A stretch of 36,759 nt of DNA from JBKHBT01 sp046542255 (lineage in GTDB: Bacteria > UBP14 > UBA6098 > JBKHBT01): assembly GCA_046542255.1 (NCBI GenBank), contig JBKHBT010000027.1, forward strand, positions 1 to 36,759. The letters are read 5' to 3'. Position numbers and translations under genes: made by a program. The first letter of the stretch is position 1, and each line of letters opens with the position of its first letter. Positions 7,448 to 16,125 of the stretch are shown one piece after another. Below the pieces are notes generated by a model. The model was not told the origin of the DNA and made no database searches. It saw only the letters and a program-made list of their open reading frames with translations.

Positions 7448-8865
7448 TATTCTACCTCTTTTTTTGGAAGTTCTCTGAGTTCTATCGATTTCGTATTATA
7501 ATTCAAGGTTATTAAATAATTATCAAAAAAATTAAGCCCCAAAAGGCCATCTATTATTGTGTTTTCATTCATTGTAAGATATGATATATCTGCTTCTACA
7601 ACTGGATAATCATCGCGTGATATTTTGCCGATTTTTAATCCTTCGATATATCTTACCTGCGCCAGTTGATACGCCAGGCCTGCTCCGATCAATGTATCCG
7701 TTGTTCCAATTTGTATGCTTTTTTCTGGCACCAGATTGAAGACTTCATGACAAAAAAGGCCCGCCCCAGCGCCAGAATCCAATGCAATACGAACGCTCAT
7801 TCGCGACTCACCAGTACTTTCATCACTAAATGATATTATCTGCTTATTCATAATATGTATCGATGAATCGATTGGTAATTCGGCAGTTGTAGTCATAAGA
7901 TGAAGCTTCTGTTCGAAGTTGATCACCTCGACAACCGGTGCTGCAAGCAGCTCATCCATATCTTTCCTGTTTCTGGCAAGATATAGTTCACGATTTCTAT
8001 AATTAATCGTTGTTATGAATTTACCAATAACATCTACACCGATGAGGCCTATAAACTCTTGCCCCAAAGCCCTTTCGAGATGCTTTAGATCGACCGACAA
8101 TGCCTTAATTCCTGATAGCTTGATGTCGCCCAGGGCAAGCTCTTGAATCACTCTAAAGTCTTTATCGACATTAATTTCCCCACCGACGCCATGGGTTTTC
8201 CCAAGCATCTGGCCTGTTTCTTCGATCGGCTCAAACATATCTACATAAGGGCTATTAATTATAGTCATGGGAGCTCCGCTATCGAGAATAAAATAATAAA
8301 TCGAGTCGCTCTTATCCGGGAAACGCGCAGGTATCAATATATGTGTGGGATTATCGATAAACCTTAGTTTTGTCTTATTTGCGCCTGTAATTTCAAATGT
8401 CAGATCTTTGACAGGGTCTTTTATAACCATAGTCTGCAATGTCCCTTCTCCCAAACTCAAAATCCTATATTCGCCTTCTTCGAAAACTAGAACCATCTTG
8501 TCTTCGGTCTCTAATGAAGATCCCATAGCAATAATATCGAGATTCATAATAAGCTCGATAGTATCTGCCTTAGCCTTTGCTCTAATATCGATAATTTGAT
8601 TTATCGTCATAATATGAGCATTAAAAACTGCCGGCACGACAATCTTTGAAATATCGGTTGGATTGGTGCCGAAAGTAAAACTCTCTGAGATATATGGCTC
8701 TATTATACTAAAATCCCCAGCATTGATAGCTTCTTTGTATAATAATGCTATTTCCTGAAGATATTCTTGCTCGACTTTTCTGGACAATTGATTATTGCTT
8801 CTTTTGGTAATAGCAAAAACCATTGCTATAAGAAAGAAAAGAAGAATTTTACTGCCCTTTGCCAT
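7447..8865 (-). CDS. Exported NTF2-like plus double retropepsin-like aspartyl protease
   Basis: The protein has 472 residues from the ATG at 8865. That start is chosen because GGAG (complement of 8871-8874) lies before it with a 4-base spacer; the longer frame would need a TTG at 8898. MAKGSKILLFFLIAMVFA is a signal peptide or membrane anchor. Residues ~30-150 resemble an NTF2/SnoaL fold. Two retropepsin-like domains follow, each with an active-site DSGA (195-198 and 363-366) and a closing GL(I/L)G...N-Y strand (IGLIGVDVIG; DGLLGLNFFDN). Retropepsins normally act as homodimers with one Asp from each half; here two halves are in one chain, so an internal pseudodimer is possible. It is the first gene of the 8865-4501 operon. 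The substrate is unknown. Confidence 0.8.
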   Translation of the reverse strand: MAKGSKILLFFLIAMVFAITKRSNNQLSRKVEQEYLQEIALLYKEAINAGDFSIIEPYISESFTFGTNPTDISKIVVPAVFNAHIMTINQIIDIRAKAKADTIELIMNLDIIAMGSSLETEDKMVLVFEEGEYRILSLGEGTLQTMVIKDPVKDLTFEITGANKTKLRFIDNPTHILIPARFPDKSDSIYYFILDSGAPMTIINSPYVDMFEPIEETGQMLGKTHGVGGEINVDKDFRVIQELALGDIKLSGIKALSVDLKHLERALGQEFIGLIGVDVIGKFITTINYRNRELYLARNRKDMDELLAAPVVEVINFEQKLHLMTTTAELPIDSSIHIMNKQIISFSDESTGESRMSVRIALDSGAGAGLFCHEVFNLVPEKSIQIGTTDTLIGAGLAYQLAQVRYIEGLKIGKISRDDYPVVEADISYLTMNENTIIDGLLGLNFFDNYLITLNYNTKSIELRELPKKEVE

Positions 8866-8959
8866 TTTACTCCATTTGCCAAAGTCTATAATTACCAAAT
8901 CTAATTAATTTAAGAAGTAATTAGCTTAATGCAAAGCAAAATATTCTCTTATCAAATCA

Positions 8960-8989
8960 TTAATATTGATATTAACATAATAAAAGGAG
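8960..8989 (+). promoter_or_regulatory. Inverted repeat and ribosome-binding site in divergent promoter region
   Basis: TTAATAT (8960-8966) and ATATTAA (8969-8975) form a perfect 7-bp inverted repeat around TG, between the divergent protease-like and TPR genes. AAAGGAG follows at 8983-8989, 80 bases before the likely TPR start. A TTG at 9002 opens a 19-codon frame ending at a TGA (9059-9061) that overlaps the TPR gene's own AAAGGAG (9061-9067). This could be an operator plus a leader peptide. Confidence 0.3.
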
Positions 8990-9078
8990 ATTAATATTAA
9001 TTTGAAAAAAAAAGATTATTTTCTTGAAAAATATAGTCTTAGAAGATATCTTGTTGTTTGAAAGGAGAAATGAAAACT

Positions 9079-10770
9079 ATGGGTATCAAACATATATTAC
9101 GAATTATGCTTCTTTGTTTTTTTGCTGTTTTGGCATCTGCACAGCAAGAAGATGCACCCGAACATAAAAAACCTAATGCTTTCAGCCTGAGGGCCTATGA
9201 AGGTGCAATGCTTGCAGAAATACAAGGCAATATCGATGAAGCAATAGAACTATACGAGAAAGCTCTTTATTATGATTCGACTGTAGTCGAAATCTATCAT
9301 GAGCTTATCAAGCTTCAGGTAAAGCAGGGTTATTATCAGGATGCTGTGGATAATATGGCCCTGCTTCTCGAGCAAAAACCAGATAGCGTAGAACTTAGGC
9401 AACAACTTGCAGATATCTATCTCGAAACCGGCTCCGATGATAAAGGTATTCGCCTCTACGAGCGTTTGATTGTAGAAAAACCCAATTTTCATAAAAACTA
9501 TATCAAACTTGCACAGCTCTATTTTATAAAAGAACAACCCACAGCAGCCAATGATGTACTCGGCGATGCATATGGCCGTTTCAAAGGTGATGTCGAATTT
9601 CTTAAATCTGCCGCTGACCTGAATCTCCGGGCAGAGCAATATGATATGGCAATTGACCTTTTCGATGATGTATTAGATAAAGAAAAAGATGCAATAGAAG
9701 CATATTACGGAACAGCTATCGCCTATGAACTAAAAGACGAACTCAAAAATGCTCAGAAATACTATGAAAAAGCATTCCGCATCAGGGTGCCGGCCGAGGA
9801 AATCTTTTTGACATATCTTGCACTTCTGGCAAGACAGGACAAAATGGAACAGGCAATAGATAAAGCAAATAACTTCATCGAAGAAAATGATGTTAGTCCC
9901 AAAATCTATCAAAGACTGGCTTTTCTTTATATGGTAACATCACAAAATGAAAATGCTCTTATCTATCTTAAAAAAACAATAGAATTATCTGAAAGGCCTA
10001 ATCCAGACATATTTATTTATATTGCAGAAATCTACGCAGAAGAAGGCAATCTGGATTCTGCTAATACATATTGGCGAAAATTTCTCGATTTGGAAAACAA
10101 TAACCTGGAAAATATCACACAATATTTATCATTTATGATGCAATATGGCGATACAGTGGGTACAATCGCCAAATTCGACTCTTTGCAAAGCCTATATCCC
10201 GATTCTGCAGCACTGGATTTTTTCATGGGCTCATATTATTATGAAAAGAATACTCTCGATAGCGCAAACGTTTGGTTCAGCAGGGCATTAAGGAAAGAGC
10301 CTAATAATCCACAAATATTATTTATTGCTGGAGATATCTACGAAAGAAGCGGAAAGCGAGAAAAAGCTATTAAACTATTCTCTAGATTAAATGAACTTAC
10401 GCCTGATAATCCGCAGGTTCAGAATTATCTTGGATATATCCTTGCCGAAGAGAATAAAAATCTCGATTTTGCAAAAGAACTGATAGAAAACGCGCTTGAT
10501 AGAGATCCAAATAATGGTGCTTATTTAGATAGTTATGCATGGGTTCTATATCGTCTTGGATACTATAAAAAAGCCTTTGAATATATTGAAAGCGCCATTG
10601 AAAATTCTGAGGCAGATCCTTTGATGTACGATCATAAAGCAGATATCCTCATGTCACTTGGCGAAGAAAAAGATGCGCGCAAAGCACTCGAAAAGGCATT
10701 GGAAATAGTATCCGAAGAAGAATATAGACAAGAATTAGAAATGAAAATGAAAAAGCTGTCTGGAGAATAA
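9079..10770 (+). CDS. Secreted tetratricopeptide-repeat protein
   Basis: The protein has 563 residues from the ATG at 9079. GIKHILRIMLLCFFAVLASA is a signal peptide with a standard ASA cleavage site before QQE. The rest is a near-continuous series of about a dozen 34-residue TPR helical pairs, visible as recurring A-x2-LYxxA, NPxxxxxYxxLA and DYAWVLYRLGYYxxA-type blocks. TPR arrays bind other proteins, and the signal peptide places this one in the periplasm or at the outer membrane. Upstream in-frame starts exist: ATG at 9070 is only 2 bases from AAAGGAG, too close, while 9079 has an 11-base spacer. The IscU-like gene starts one base after the stop, so the two may be co-transcribed although their compartments differ. 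Confidence 0.88.
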   Translation: MGIKHILRIMLLCFFAVLASAQQEDAPEHKKPNAFSLRAYEGAMLAEIQGNIDEAIELYEKALYYDSTVVEIYHELIKLQVKQGYYQDAVDNMALLLEQKPDSVELRQQLADIYLETGSDDKGIRLYERLIVEKPNFHKNYIKLAQLYFIKEQPTAANDVLGDAYGRFKGDVEFLKSAADLNLRAEQYDMAIDLFDDVLDKEKDAIEAYYGTAIAYELKDELKNAQKYYEKAFRIRVPAEEIFLTYLALLARQDKMEQAIDKANNFIEENDVSPKIYQRLAFLYMVTSQNENALIYLKKTIELSERPNPDIFIYIAEIYAEEGNLDSANTYWRKFLDLENNNLENITQYLSFMMQYGDTVGTIAKFDSLQSLYPDSAALDFFMGSYYYEKNTLDSANVWFSRALRKEPNNPQILFIAGDIYERSGKREKAIKLFSRLNELTPDNPQVQNYLGYILAEENKNLDFAKELIENALDRDPNNGAYLDSYAWVLYRLGYYKKAFEYIESAIENSEADPLMYDHKADILMSLGEEKDARKALEKALEIVSEEEYRQELEMKMKKLSGE

Positions 10771-10771
10771 T

Positions 10772-11143
10772 ATGTATAGCAAAAAAGTGCTGGAACATTT
10801 CGTAAGCCCTCAAAATATGGGGGAGTTAGAAAAACCATCTGGTGTAGGCGAAGTCGGCAATCCAACATGTGGCGATATGATGCGCCTTTATATCGATGTC
10901 GAAGACAATGTGATAAAAGACATTAAATTCAAGACCTATGGCTGTGGCGCAGCTATAGCTTCGACCAGCGCCCTGACTGTTATTGTCAAAGGCAAGACAA
11001 TCGAAGAAGCTCTTAAGCTCGATAAAAAAGATGTTGTCGAATTTTTAGGCGAATTACCAGCACAAAAGGTTCATTGTAGCGTTCTTGCTATCGATGCACT
11101 CAAAGAGGCAATCGAGAATTGGAAAGAAAACCAGGAAAAATAG
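10772..11143 (+). CDS. iscU: IscU/NifU-type iron-sulfur cluster scaffold
   Basis: This 123-residue cytoplasmic protein is a NifU N-terminal / IscU-type scaffold, on which iron-sulfur clusters are built before transfer to target proteins. The ligands are all present: C33 and D35 in NPTCGD, C58 in TYGCGAA, and H101-C102 in KVHCSV. Its length is close to that of stand-alone IscU proteins, and no C-terminal Nfu domain follows. No cysteine desulfurase or chaperone gene is adjacent. The gene starts 1 base after the TPR stop and has GGAG upstream at the end of the TPR gene. Symbol given by family; it could equally be named nifU. Confidence 0.9.
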   Translation: MYSKKVLEHFVSPQNMGELEKPSGVGEVGNPTCGDMMRLYIDVEDNVIKDIKFKTYGCGAAIASTSALTVIVKGKTIEEALKLDKKDVVEFLGELPAQKVHCSVLAIDALKEAIENWKENQEK

Positions 11144-11186
11144 TCCATCCATATTAATCAAAAATTAACACCAAATTAATATTGCC

Positions 11187-11239
11187 TTGACATTTACTTG
11201 TCTCAGAGTATCTTTATGGTATTGAATCCAATTGGATTC
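11187..11239 (+). promoter_or_regulatory. Sigma70-type promoter with 16-bp palindrome
   Basis: TTGACA (11187-11192) is followed after 16 bases by TATCTT (11209-11214). The expected transcription start is near 11221. Directly there is GAATCCAATTGGATTC (11224-11239), a perfect 16-bp palindrome. It lies about 50 bases before the start of the 530-residue protein gene, where a repressor would block transcription. The promoter -10 box is only a partial match. Confidence 0.45.
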
Positions 11240-11289
11240 GTATTTGTTAATTTGTTATTTTATCCTTTATCTGAAATCCTAAGTAAAAA

Positions 11290-12882
11290 ATGTCAGAAAA
11301 AGTTAAACAATATGATGAGTTATGGCTCAAGCGGCGGTCTTTGCAATCACCGCTTCTTAATGTTTCATTTGAGAAACACGACAATACCAGTATTGAGATA
11401 GATCTCAATTACTTTAGAAAAAAACAATTTGAATCTGAAAAACAGAATTATAAAATCGAGTTTTTCTTTTTCTTTCCTGTCTCGCTTCGATTGGTAAAAA
11501 AAGGCTATAAAGCCAAAGATTTTTTCGATACAATGATTAATAACCTGCGAATGCGAAGCCCAAAGATTTTACCTTCGGAATATTTTGATGATACAGAGGA
11601 AGAATATCCAATCTATAAACTGAAAATCCTTAAAAAGAAAATGCTACACAATATGGATTTTGACGAAACGGAATTAGTCATTAAGGAATTCAAATTACTT
11701 GCAAATTATTTGATCAGTTATTTTAAAAAGGTCAATATTTTGGATTGTAGTCCACCAGGATTAAACGTATCAAAGCATTTAGAGTTGGAAATGGAACTCT
11801 CAAGAGAAATGCTGAATCATTTCAGAAATATTTTTCTCGACTTCAAAGAGACCTTCAGTAATCGCTTTCCAGGATTGATAGATAATCTTTCTCATATCGA
11901 TGAATATATTAGCTATATGTTGGAGTCTAATTGGTCTGAAGTTTATCAGTCATTATATGGGGATAAAGAGTTTAAGTATATTACCAATTCAATATCAGAG
12001 ACATTGAATGCTGAAATTGAATATCGCCAAAATACAAATTATAGAATCCCTTCACAGGAGCGAGGCGATATAAAAGAATATTTTGTATATCGATTGGGTG
12101 TACTAAAAAAATATATTCAAAAGCAACTCTATCTTAATGAAAAATATGTAAAATCCAAAAATTATCTCATGCAAATAATCGCTATGAGTGCCGCCGGGCT
12201 TGCTGCTTTTGTCGCTTTGATGCTTGAATCGATGAAAAATATTATTTCACCGGTAATAGGAATTCCTGCCGGTGCTTTAGTCCTGGCCAGTGTTTTGATA
12301 TATATTCTCAAAGATAGAATAAAGGATCTTATAAAAGCAATTATCGGGAAGAAGGCTTTGCAAAAATACGATAGAGAAAGAGTAGTCATAATACCTAGCA
12401 AGCATAGAGAAGTTTTTGCAAAAACCAAAGAATCGATTACTATATCAAAGAAAGACAAGATTAATCCCAATATAAGGCAAATGCGAAATGCTGATTTGAC
12501 TTTCGACATAGATCGCACAAAATTAGAAGATGTTGTCTATTATTCCAAGCTTATTTCTATCGATTGGAAAAAGCTGGAAAAGAATATACCATCGATCATC
12601 AGCGGATTAAAAGAAATCTATCGATTCAATCTTAGTGATTTTATGACAACTATGGATGACCCCAAGCATGTTTATCCTGCCTGGAATCCAAATAAAAGGA
12701 AGCCAGAAATAGTTGAATTCAACAAAGTTTATCATGTAAATATATTATTAAAACTAACATCTTTCGTAAAAAAAGAAGATTATACGGATGAAAACTACTA
12801 TCGAGTTCGACTTATATTAGATCGCCATGGAGTCAGAAGAATCGAGCAAATACCGATAGAAAATTGCCAGCAGATTCTTTGA
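11290..12882 (+). CDS. Uncharacterised protein with central transmembrane hairpin
   Basis: I do not recognise this 530-residue protein. The N-terminal ~290 residues are soluble-looking, charged and largely helical. Two hydrophobic segments at about 296-313 (MQIIAMSAAGLAAFVALM) and 318-342 form a membrane hairpin. A C-terminal ~190-residue domain follows, beta-rich near its end (VNILLKLTSFV, then YRVRLILDRHGVRRIEQI). Both termini would then be on the same side of the membrane, probably the cytoplasm. The start is the ATG at 11290, with no clear Shine-Dalgarno sequence. Its TGA abuts the stop codon of the convergent channel gene with no gap, so the two transcripts probably overlap. It could be a sensor or partner of the channel, but only proximity supports this. 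Confidence 0.7.
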   Translation: MSEKVKQYDELWLKRRSLQSPLLNVSFEKHDNTSIEIDLNYFRKKQFESEKQNYKIEFFFFFPVSLRLVKKGYKAKDFFDTMINNLRMRSPKILPSEYFDDTEEEYPIYKLKILKKKMLHNMDFDETELVIKEFKLLANYLISYFKKVNILDCSPPGLNVSKHLELEMELSREMLNHFRNIFLDFKETFSNRFPGLIDNLSHIDEYISYMLESNWSEVYQSLYGDKEFKYITNSISETLNAEIEYRQNTNYRIPSQERGDIKEYFVYRLGVLKKYIQKQLYLNEKYVKSKNYLMQIIAMSAAGLAAFVALMLESMKNIISPVIGIPAGALVLASVLIYILKDRIKDLIKAIIGKKALQKYDRERVVIIPSKHREVFAKTKESITISKKDKINPNIRQMRNADLTFDIDRTKLEDVVYYSKLISIDWKKLEKNIPSIISGLKEIYRFNLSDFMTTMDDPKHVYPAWNPNKRKPEIVEFNKVYHVNILLKLTSFVKKEDYTDENYYRVRLILDRHGVRRIEQIPIENCQQIL

Positions 12883-13958
12883 TTATTCAAGCCTGCCAAA
12901 CCATCTCTGATATATTTCATCATATGCTCCACTTTCAAAAGCCTGTAATAAAACCCTATTAAAATCTTCTCGATAAGGGCTTCCAGACGGAAAACTAATG
13001 CCATAAGAAAATGGTTCAAAGGCCTCTGAAACCCTGTGGAGAGGTTTTTGTGGATTTGTCATAAGATAGTATTTAATCATGGGAAGGTCGTGAATAAATG
13101 CATCGGATTTGCTTTCTAATAAATGCTCTGCAGCTTCATCTATACTCTCGACAAGAACAGGCCTGGCACCAAACTTTTTCGATAGCTTGACAGATTCGGT
13201 ATTCTCAATCACGCATACTTTCTTGGCAAGAAGGTCCTGTGGCCCATTTATTTGGGATTGCATCTCCGAAAGAGTCATAAGAGAAGTTAATTTGGCTATT
13301 GCAAGCCCAAAAAATGCAATACCACTGATTATAACTATTGTAGCAAATATTTTACCGAGCTTTTTCTTTGGAAATATATCGCCATAACCCACAGTGGACA
13401 TAGTAACTATCGTCCACCACATTCCTGTAAAGACTCCTTTCCAATATTTGATATGAAAGGCTTCAAAGCCATTCCGATGCTCTATTAGCCAGATAATATT
13501 TCCGCAAATGAAAATATAAAGGAGAAGATAATGCACCATCTGAGAAAGTCCAATTTTGAGAAGCATCCTAAAAAGACTCAAACTGCTTGTCTGATCGAGA
13601 GTCATAATACCTATCTGAGAGTTCAAAAAGGGATACGAAAAATCGAGTCTTTTCTCTCTTTCGGAGCTAATGGTAGTTGCCGATATTGCCAGGTCAGTCT
13701 TTTTATTTTCCACATTATCCAGTTGTTGCTCAAGATTATCATTGATATGATATCTAATTACGATGGGTGGATTCATATTTTTTGCAAGAAGCTCGATAAG
13801 ATCGATGGAGAAACCCTTCGGTGAAGATAAAGAATCGCCTTCAATAATGACAAATGGCGGAGTATTCTTTATCCCACATGTCAATGTGTCTATTTTATTG
13901 GGCTTTGTTGTGCAGATATTATCATAAGTGGTAAAAATAATAAAAATAATTTTCTCAT
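12883..13958 (-). CDS. GluR0-like ligand-gated potassium channel, frameshifted after signal peptide
   Basis: The layout is that of prokaryotic glutamate-receptor channels: S1 half of a periplasmic ligand-binding domain (TPPFVIIEG, GFSIDLIELLA, DLAISATTISSEREKRLDFS), a TM helix, a pore loop with the potassium filter TVGYGD, a second TM helix, then the S2 half (VCVIENTESVKL, ending GAYDEIYQRWF). It should open a K+-selective pore when a small ligand, such as an amino acid, binds outside. The body is read from about 13896 down, where only a TTG (13884) offers a start. An ATG at 13958, with GGAG at 13967-13964, opens MRKLFLLFLPLMIISA, a good signal peptide. That frame ends at TAG (13892-13890). 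One extra A in the AAAA at 13896-13893, or a -1 slip there, joins the two frames. Confidence 0.85.
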
Positions 13959-14125
13959 CATATCTCCAGTTTTAAATTTCAAATCTTAAAGTAAAAACTT
14001 ACAATGTCTTAGTCAAGCTTCGAAAAAATGAACTATAAAGCAAAATTACCAATAAAACTAAAGTATCTAATTTATTTGACGTTAATATTCTAAGCGAGCT
14101 GGTCAGAATAAAAGCGTAGGAATTG

Positions 14126-15208
14126 ATGGAAGCAAAAGAGAAACTCGAAAAAATACTTAATATAACATCGCAACTCATAACGATTCGCGAACCCGATATC
14201 ATTATGTCGAAGATTTCTTTGCTTTCCAAAGAAATATTCGATGCGGACCTATGCCATCTTTTCTTATATGACAAGATAAACAATAATCTCTGGACAATAG
14301 GAAAAGATAATAATAATGACATCATCATTCCATGCGAAGATAATATAGAAAGCGAAGTACTGCACAATAAAAGCCCTATATTTATTCCCAGGACAAATAC
14401 CAGACACCCGATTGTAGATTCAATTACAGAGCAAAATTTGACATCATTAATGTCTATGCCTTTGATCGACTCTTACAAGGACGTAATCGGGGTATTGCAT
14501 ATCGGGAAGACAAATGGAAAACTCCCATTCGACCGCGATGATTTGGACCTTCTAGGACATCTTGCGATATTCGTATCCAAGGCTTTCGAAAATATCGATC
14601 TACATTTAAAACTTAGACAGTCCCAAAGAGATATTGTCTATCGGCTTTCATATGCCATGAGCTTCAAAGACCCGGAAACAGAAGACCATATTGTTCGAGT
14701 TGGGATGTACTGCAGCATCATCGCAAGAGAGATGGGCTTTGATTCAGAAGTAATCGAGACAATAATGCTTGCAGCGCCAATGCACGATATCGGCAAAGTG
14801 GGTATTCCTGATAGAATCCTACTAAAGCCAGCAAAGCTGAATACCGGTGAATGGGAACTGATGAAACTTCACTCTCTATTTGGTTTCAATATCCTCAAAG
14901 AATCTGATAGCAACCTTCTGAAAATGGCAGCCATTATCGCTCTTGAACACCATGAAAAATGGGACGGCAGTGGATACCCCGAAGGCAAAAAGGCTGAAGA
15001 AATATCGATATATGGTAGAATCGCCGCTATTGCAGATGTCTTCGATGCACTAACTTCGGACAGGCCATACAAAAATGCATGGCCTATAGATAATACAATC
15101 GATTTTATAAAAGAAAAAGAAGGTATCTTTTTCGACCCAAAAGTATATGAGATATTCATGGCGAATATAGAAGAAATTATACAAATAAGAAGAGAATTGA
15201 GTATTTAG
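14126..15208 (+). CDS. GAF-HD-GYP cyclic-di-GMP phosphodiesterase
   Basis: The protein has 360 residues from the ATG at 14126; TAGG lies 5 bases upstream, and a TTG at 14123 is less likely. An N-terminal GAF domain (~5-160, with LTSLMSMPLID and VIGVLHIGKT) probably binds a small ligand. The HD-GYP domain follows with all catalytic motifs: HDIGKVGIPD (H220, D221), HHE (275-277), DGSGYP and DVFDALTSDRPYK. HD-GYP enzymes break the second messenger c-di-GMP, which controls the switch between motile and sessile life. No membrane segment was found, so it is cytoplasmic. It is divergent from the channel gene and shares a ~165-base promoter region with it. Confidence 0.92.
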   Translation: MEAKEKLEKILNITSQLITIREPDIIMSKISLLSKEIFDADLCHLFLYDKINNNLWTIGKDNNNDIIIPCEDNIESEVLHNKSPIFIPRTNTRHPIVDSITEQNLTSLMSMPLIDSYKDVIGVLHIGKTNGKLPFDRDDLDLLGHLAIFVSKAFENIDLHLKLRQSQRDIVYRLSYAMSFKDPETEDHIVRVGMYCSIIAREMGFDSEVIETIMLAAPMHDIGKVGIPDRILLKPAKLNTGEWELMKLHSLFGFNILKESDSNLLKMAAIIALEHHEKWDGSGYPEGKKAEEISIYGRIAAIADVFDALTSDRPYKNAWPIDNTIDFIKEKEGIFFDPKVYEIFMANIEEIIQIRRELSI

Positions 15209-15327
15209 AAGAAAACTTGTTGACAATTTATTCATTTAATTGCGATTATTGCACATCTGTATAATTTTTTATGCAGCCTGATGGCTTGTATTACTTGCTT
15301 CAAAAGACAGATTTGAATAAAAATTCC

Positions 15328-15386
15328 TTGCATTAAGAAATGATTTTGATTATAATCATATTGATAAGTGTACTTTATCAATGGAG
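15328..15386 (+). promoter_or_regulatory. Sigma70 promoter with operator-like inverted repeat, pilin gene
   Basis: TTGCAT (15328-15333) and TATAAT (15351-15356) are separated by exactly 17 bases, a near-consensus sigma70 promoter. TTGATAA and TTATCAA form a perfect 7-bp inverted repeat (15361-15381, 7-base centre) over the expected transcription start near 15363. GGAG (15383-15386) is the ribosome-binding site of the pilin-like gene, six bases before its ATG. A protein bound at the repeat would block initiation; in RNA the repeat could also form a hairpin just before the ribosome-binding site. Confidence 0.6.
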
Positions 15387-15392
15387 TTAAAC

Positions 15393-15929
15393 ATGGCAAA
15401 ACTACAAAAAAAAGGTTTCACCTTAATTGAGCTGATGGTGATAATTGTCATAATTGGCGTTTTGGCCGGCCTGGCCATCAATCGTTATCGCTTGATTACG
15501 ATGAAAACTAAAATTTCAGAAGCAGTAGTTTTCATGAAGTACATTCAAAATCTGGCACATGTCTATTACAATGAAAAAGGCGTTCTCCCAACCCAGGATG
15601 GCACATGGCTGTATTATTTCGATTCTGATCCTGGTAATACAATTTTCGGCTCATCGAGTTGGTTCGAGCAATTTCACACCCGCACTGCACGAAGACTCGA
15701 AGAGATGGGCCTTGAACAACCATCTGGCGATACAAGATTCTGGTATCAATTTGGCTGGGGCTTTCATGGAGAGGCGACTCTCCGTGTATGGGGATATGCC
15801 AAAACAAAATGGGATTGGCCCAATTTCCCGGAAGAGCAATGCGACAAGACATTAGAAGATGTCTATATCGTATGTGATAATGATGGCCAGGTCTATATTT
15901 GGGGGGTACCGGGAATAAAGAATTACTAA
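15393..15929 (+). CDS. Type IV pilin-like / pseudopilin protein
   Basis: The protein has 178 residues from the ATG at 15393, chosen because GGAG at 15383-15386 precedes it by 6 bases. It begins with the class III signal KKGFTLIELM, cut by prepilin peptidase between G and F, with Glu5 of the mature protein present. The hydrophobic helix MVIIVIIGVLAGLAI follows. The globular part is rich in Trp and Phe, with two Cys near the end (EEQCDK, IVCDND) that could form a disulphide. Such proteins build type IV pili or type II secretion pseudopili. Lone genes without pil or gsp neighbours, as here, are common and are usually minor pilins or GspG/GspH-like. It has its own promoter. Confidence 0.88.
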   Translation: MAKLQKKGFTLIELMVIIVIIGVLAGLAINRYRLITMKTKISEAVVFMKYIQNLAHVYYNEKGVLPTQDGTWLYYFDSDPGNTIFGSSSWFEQFHTRTARRLEEMGLEQPSGDTRFWYQFGWGFHGEATLRVWGYAKTKWDWPNFPEEQCDKTLEDVYIVCDNDGQVYIWGVPGIKNY

Positions 15930-16125
15930 TTTGCTTAATATAACTTGTTATACCTTACAATTCTATTCTATTAGATTTGTTTTTACGAAGAAGAGCTAAA
16001 CGGTCAATCCTATCTACAAGATTATTATATACCCTTTTCTTAGTTAAGTAAATTTGAATTTTACCTTAAAAAATAATTAATTTTTTTATTTGCAAACCAG
16101 TATAATTTCTATTATCGTATATTTT

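Noticed and set aside
8896..8898. TTG start for the double retropepsin gene
   Set aside because: The ATG at 8865 has GGAG with good spacing and begins directly with the signal sequence.
13882..13884. TTG as true start of the channel gene
   Set aside because: It would leave the protein without a signal peptide although S1 must be outside, and a perfect signal peptide with GGAG sits just upstream in another frame.
15219..15265. Second promoter upstream of the pilin gene (TTGACA at 15220, TATAAT at 15260)
   Set aside because: The two boxes are 34 bases apart and neither has a partner at 16-18 bases.
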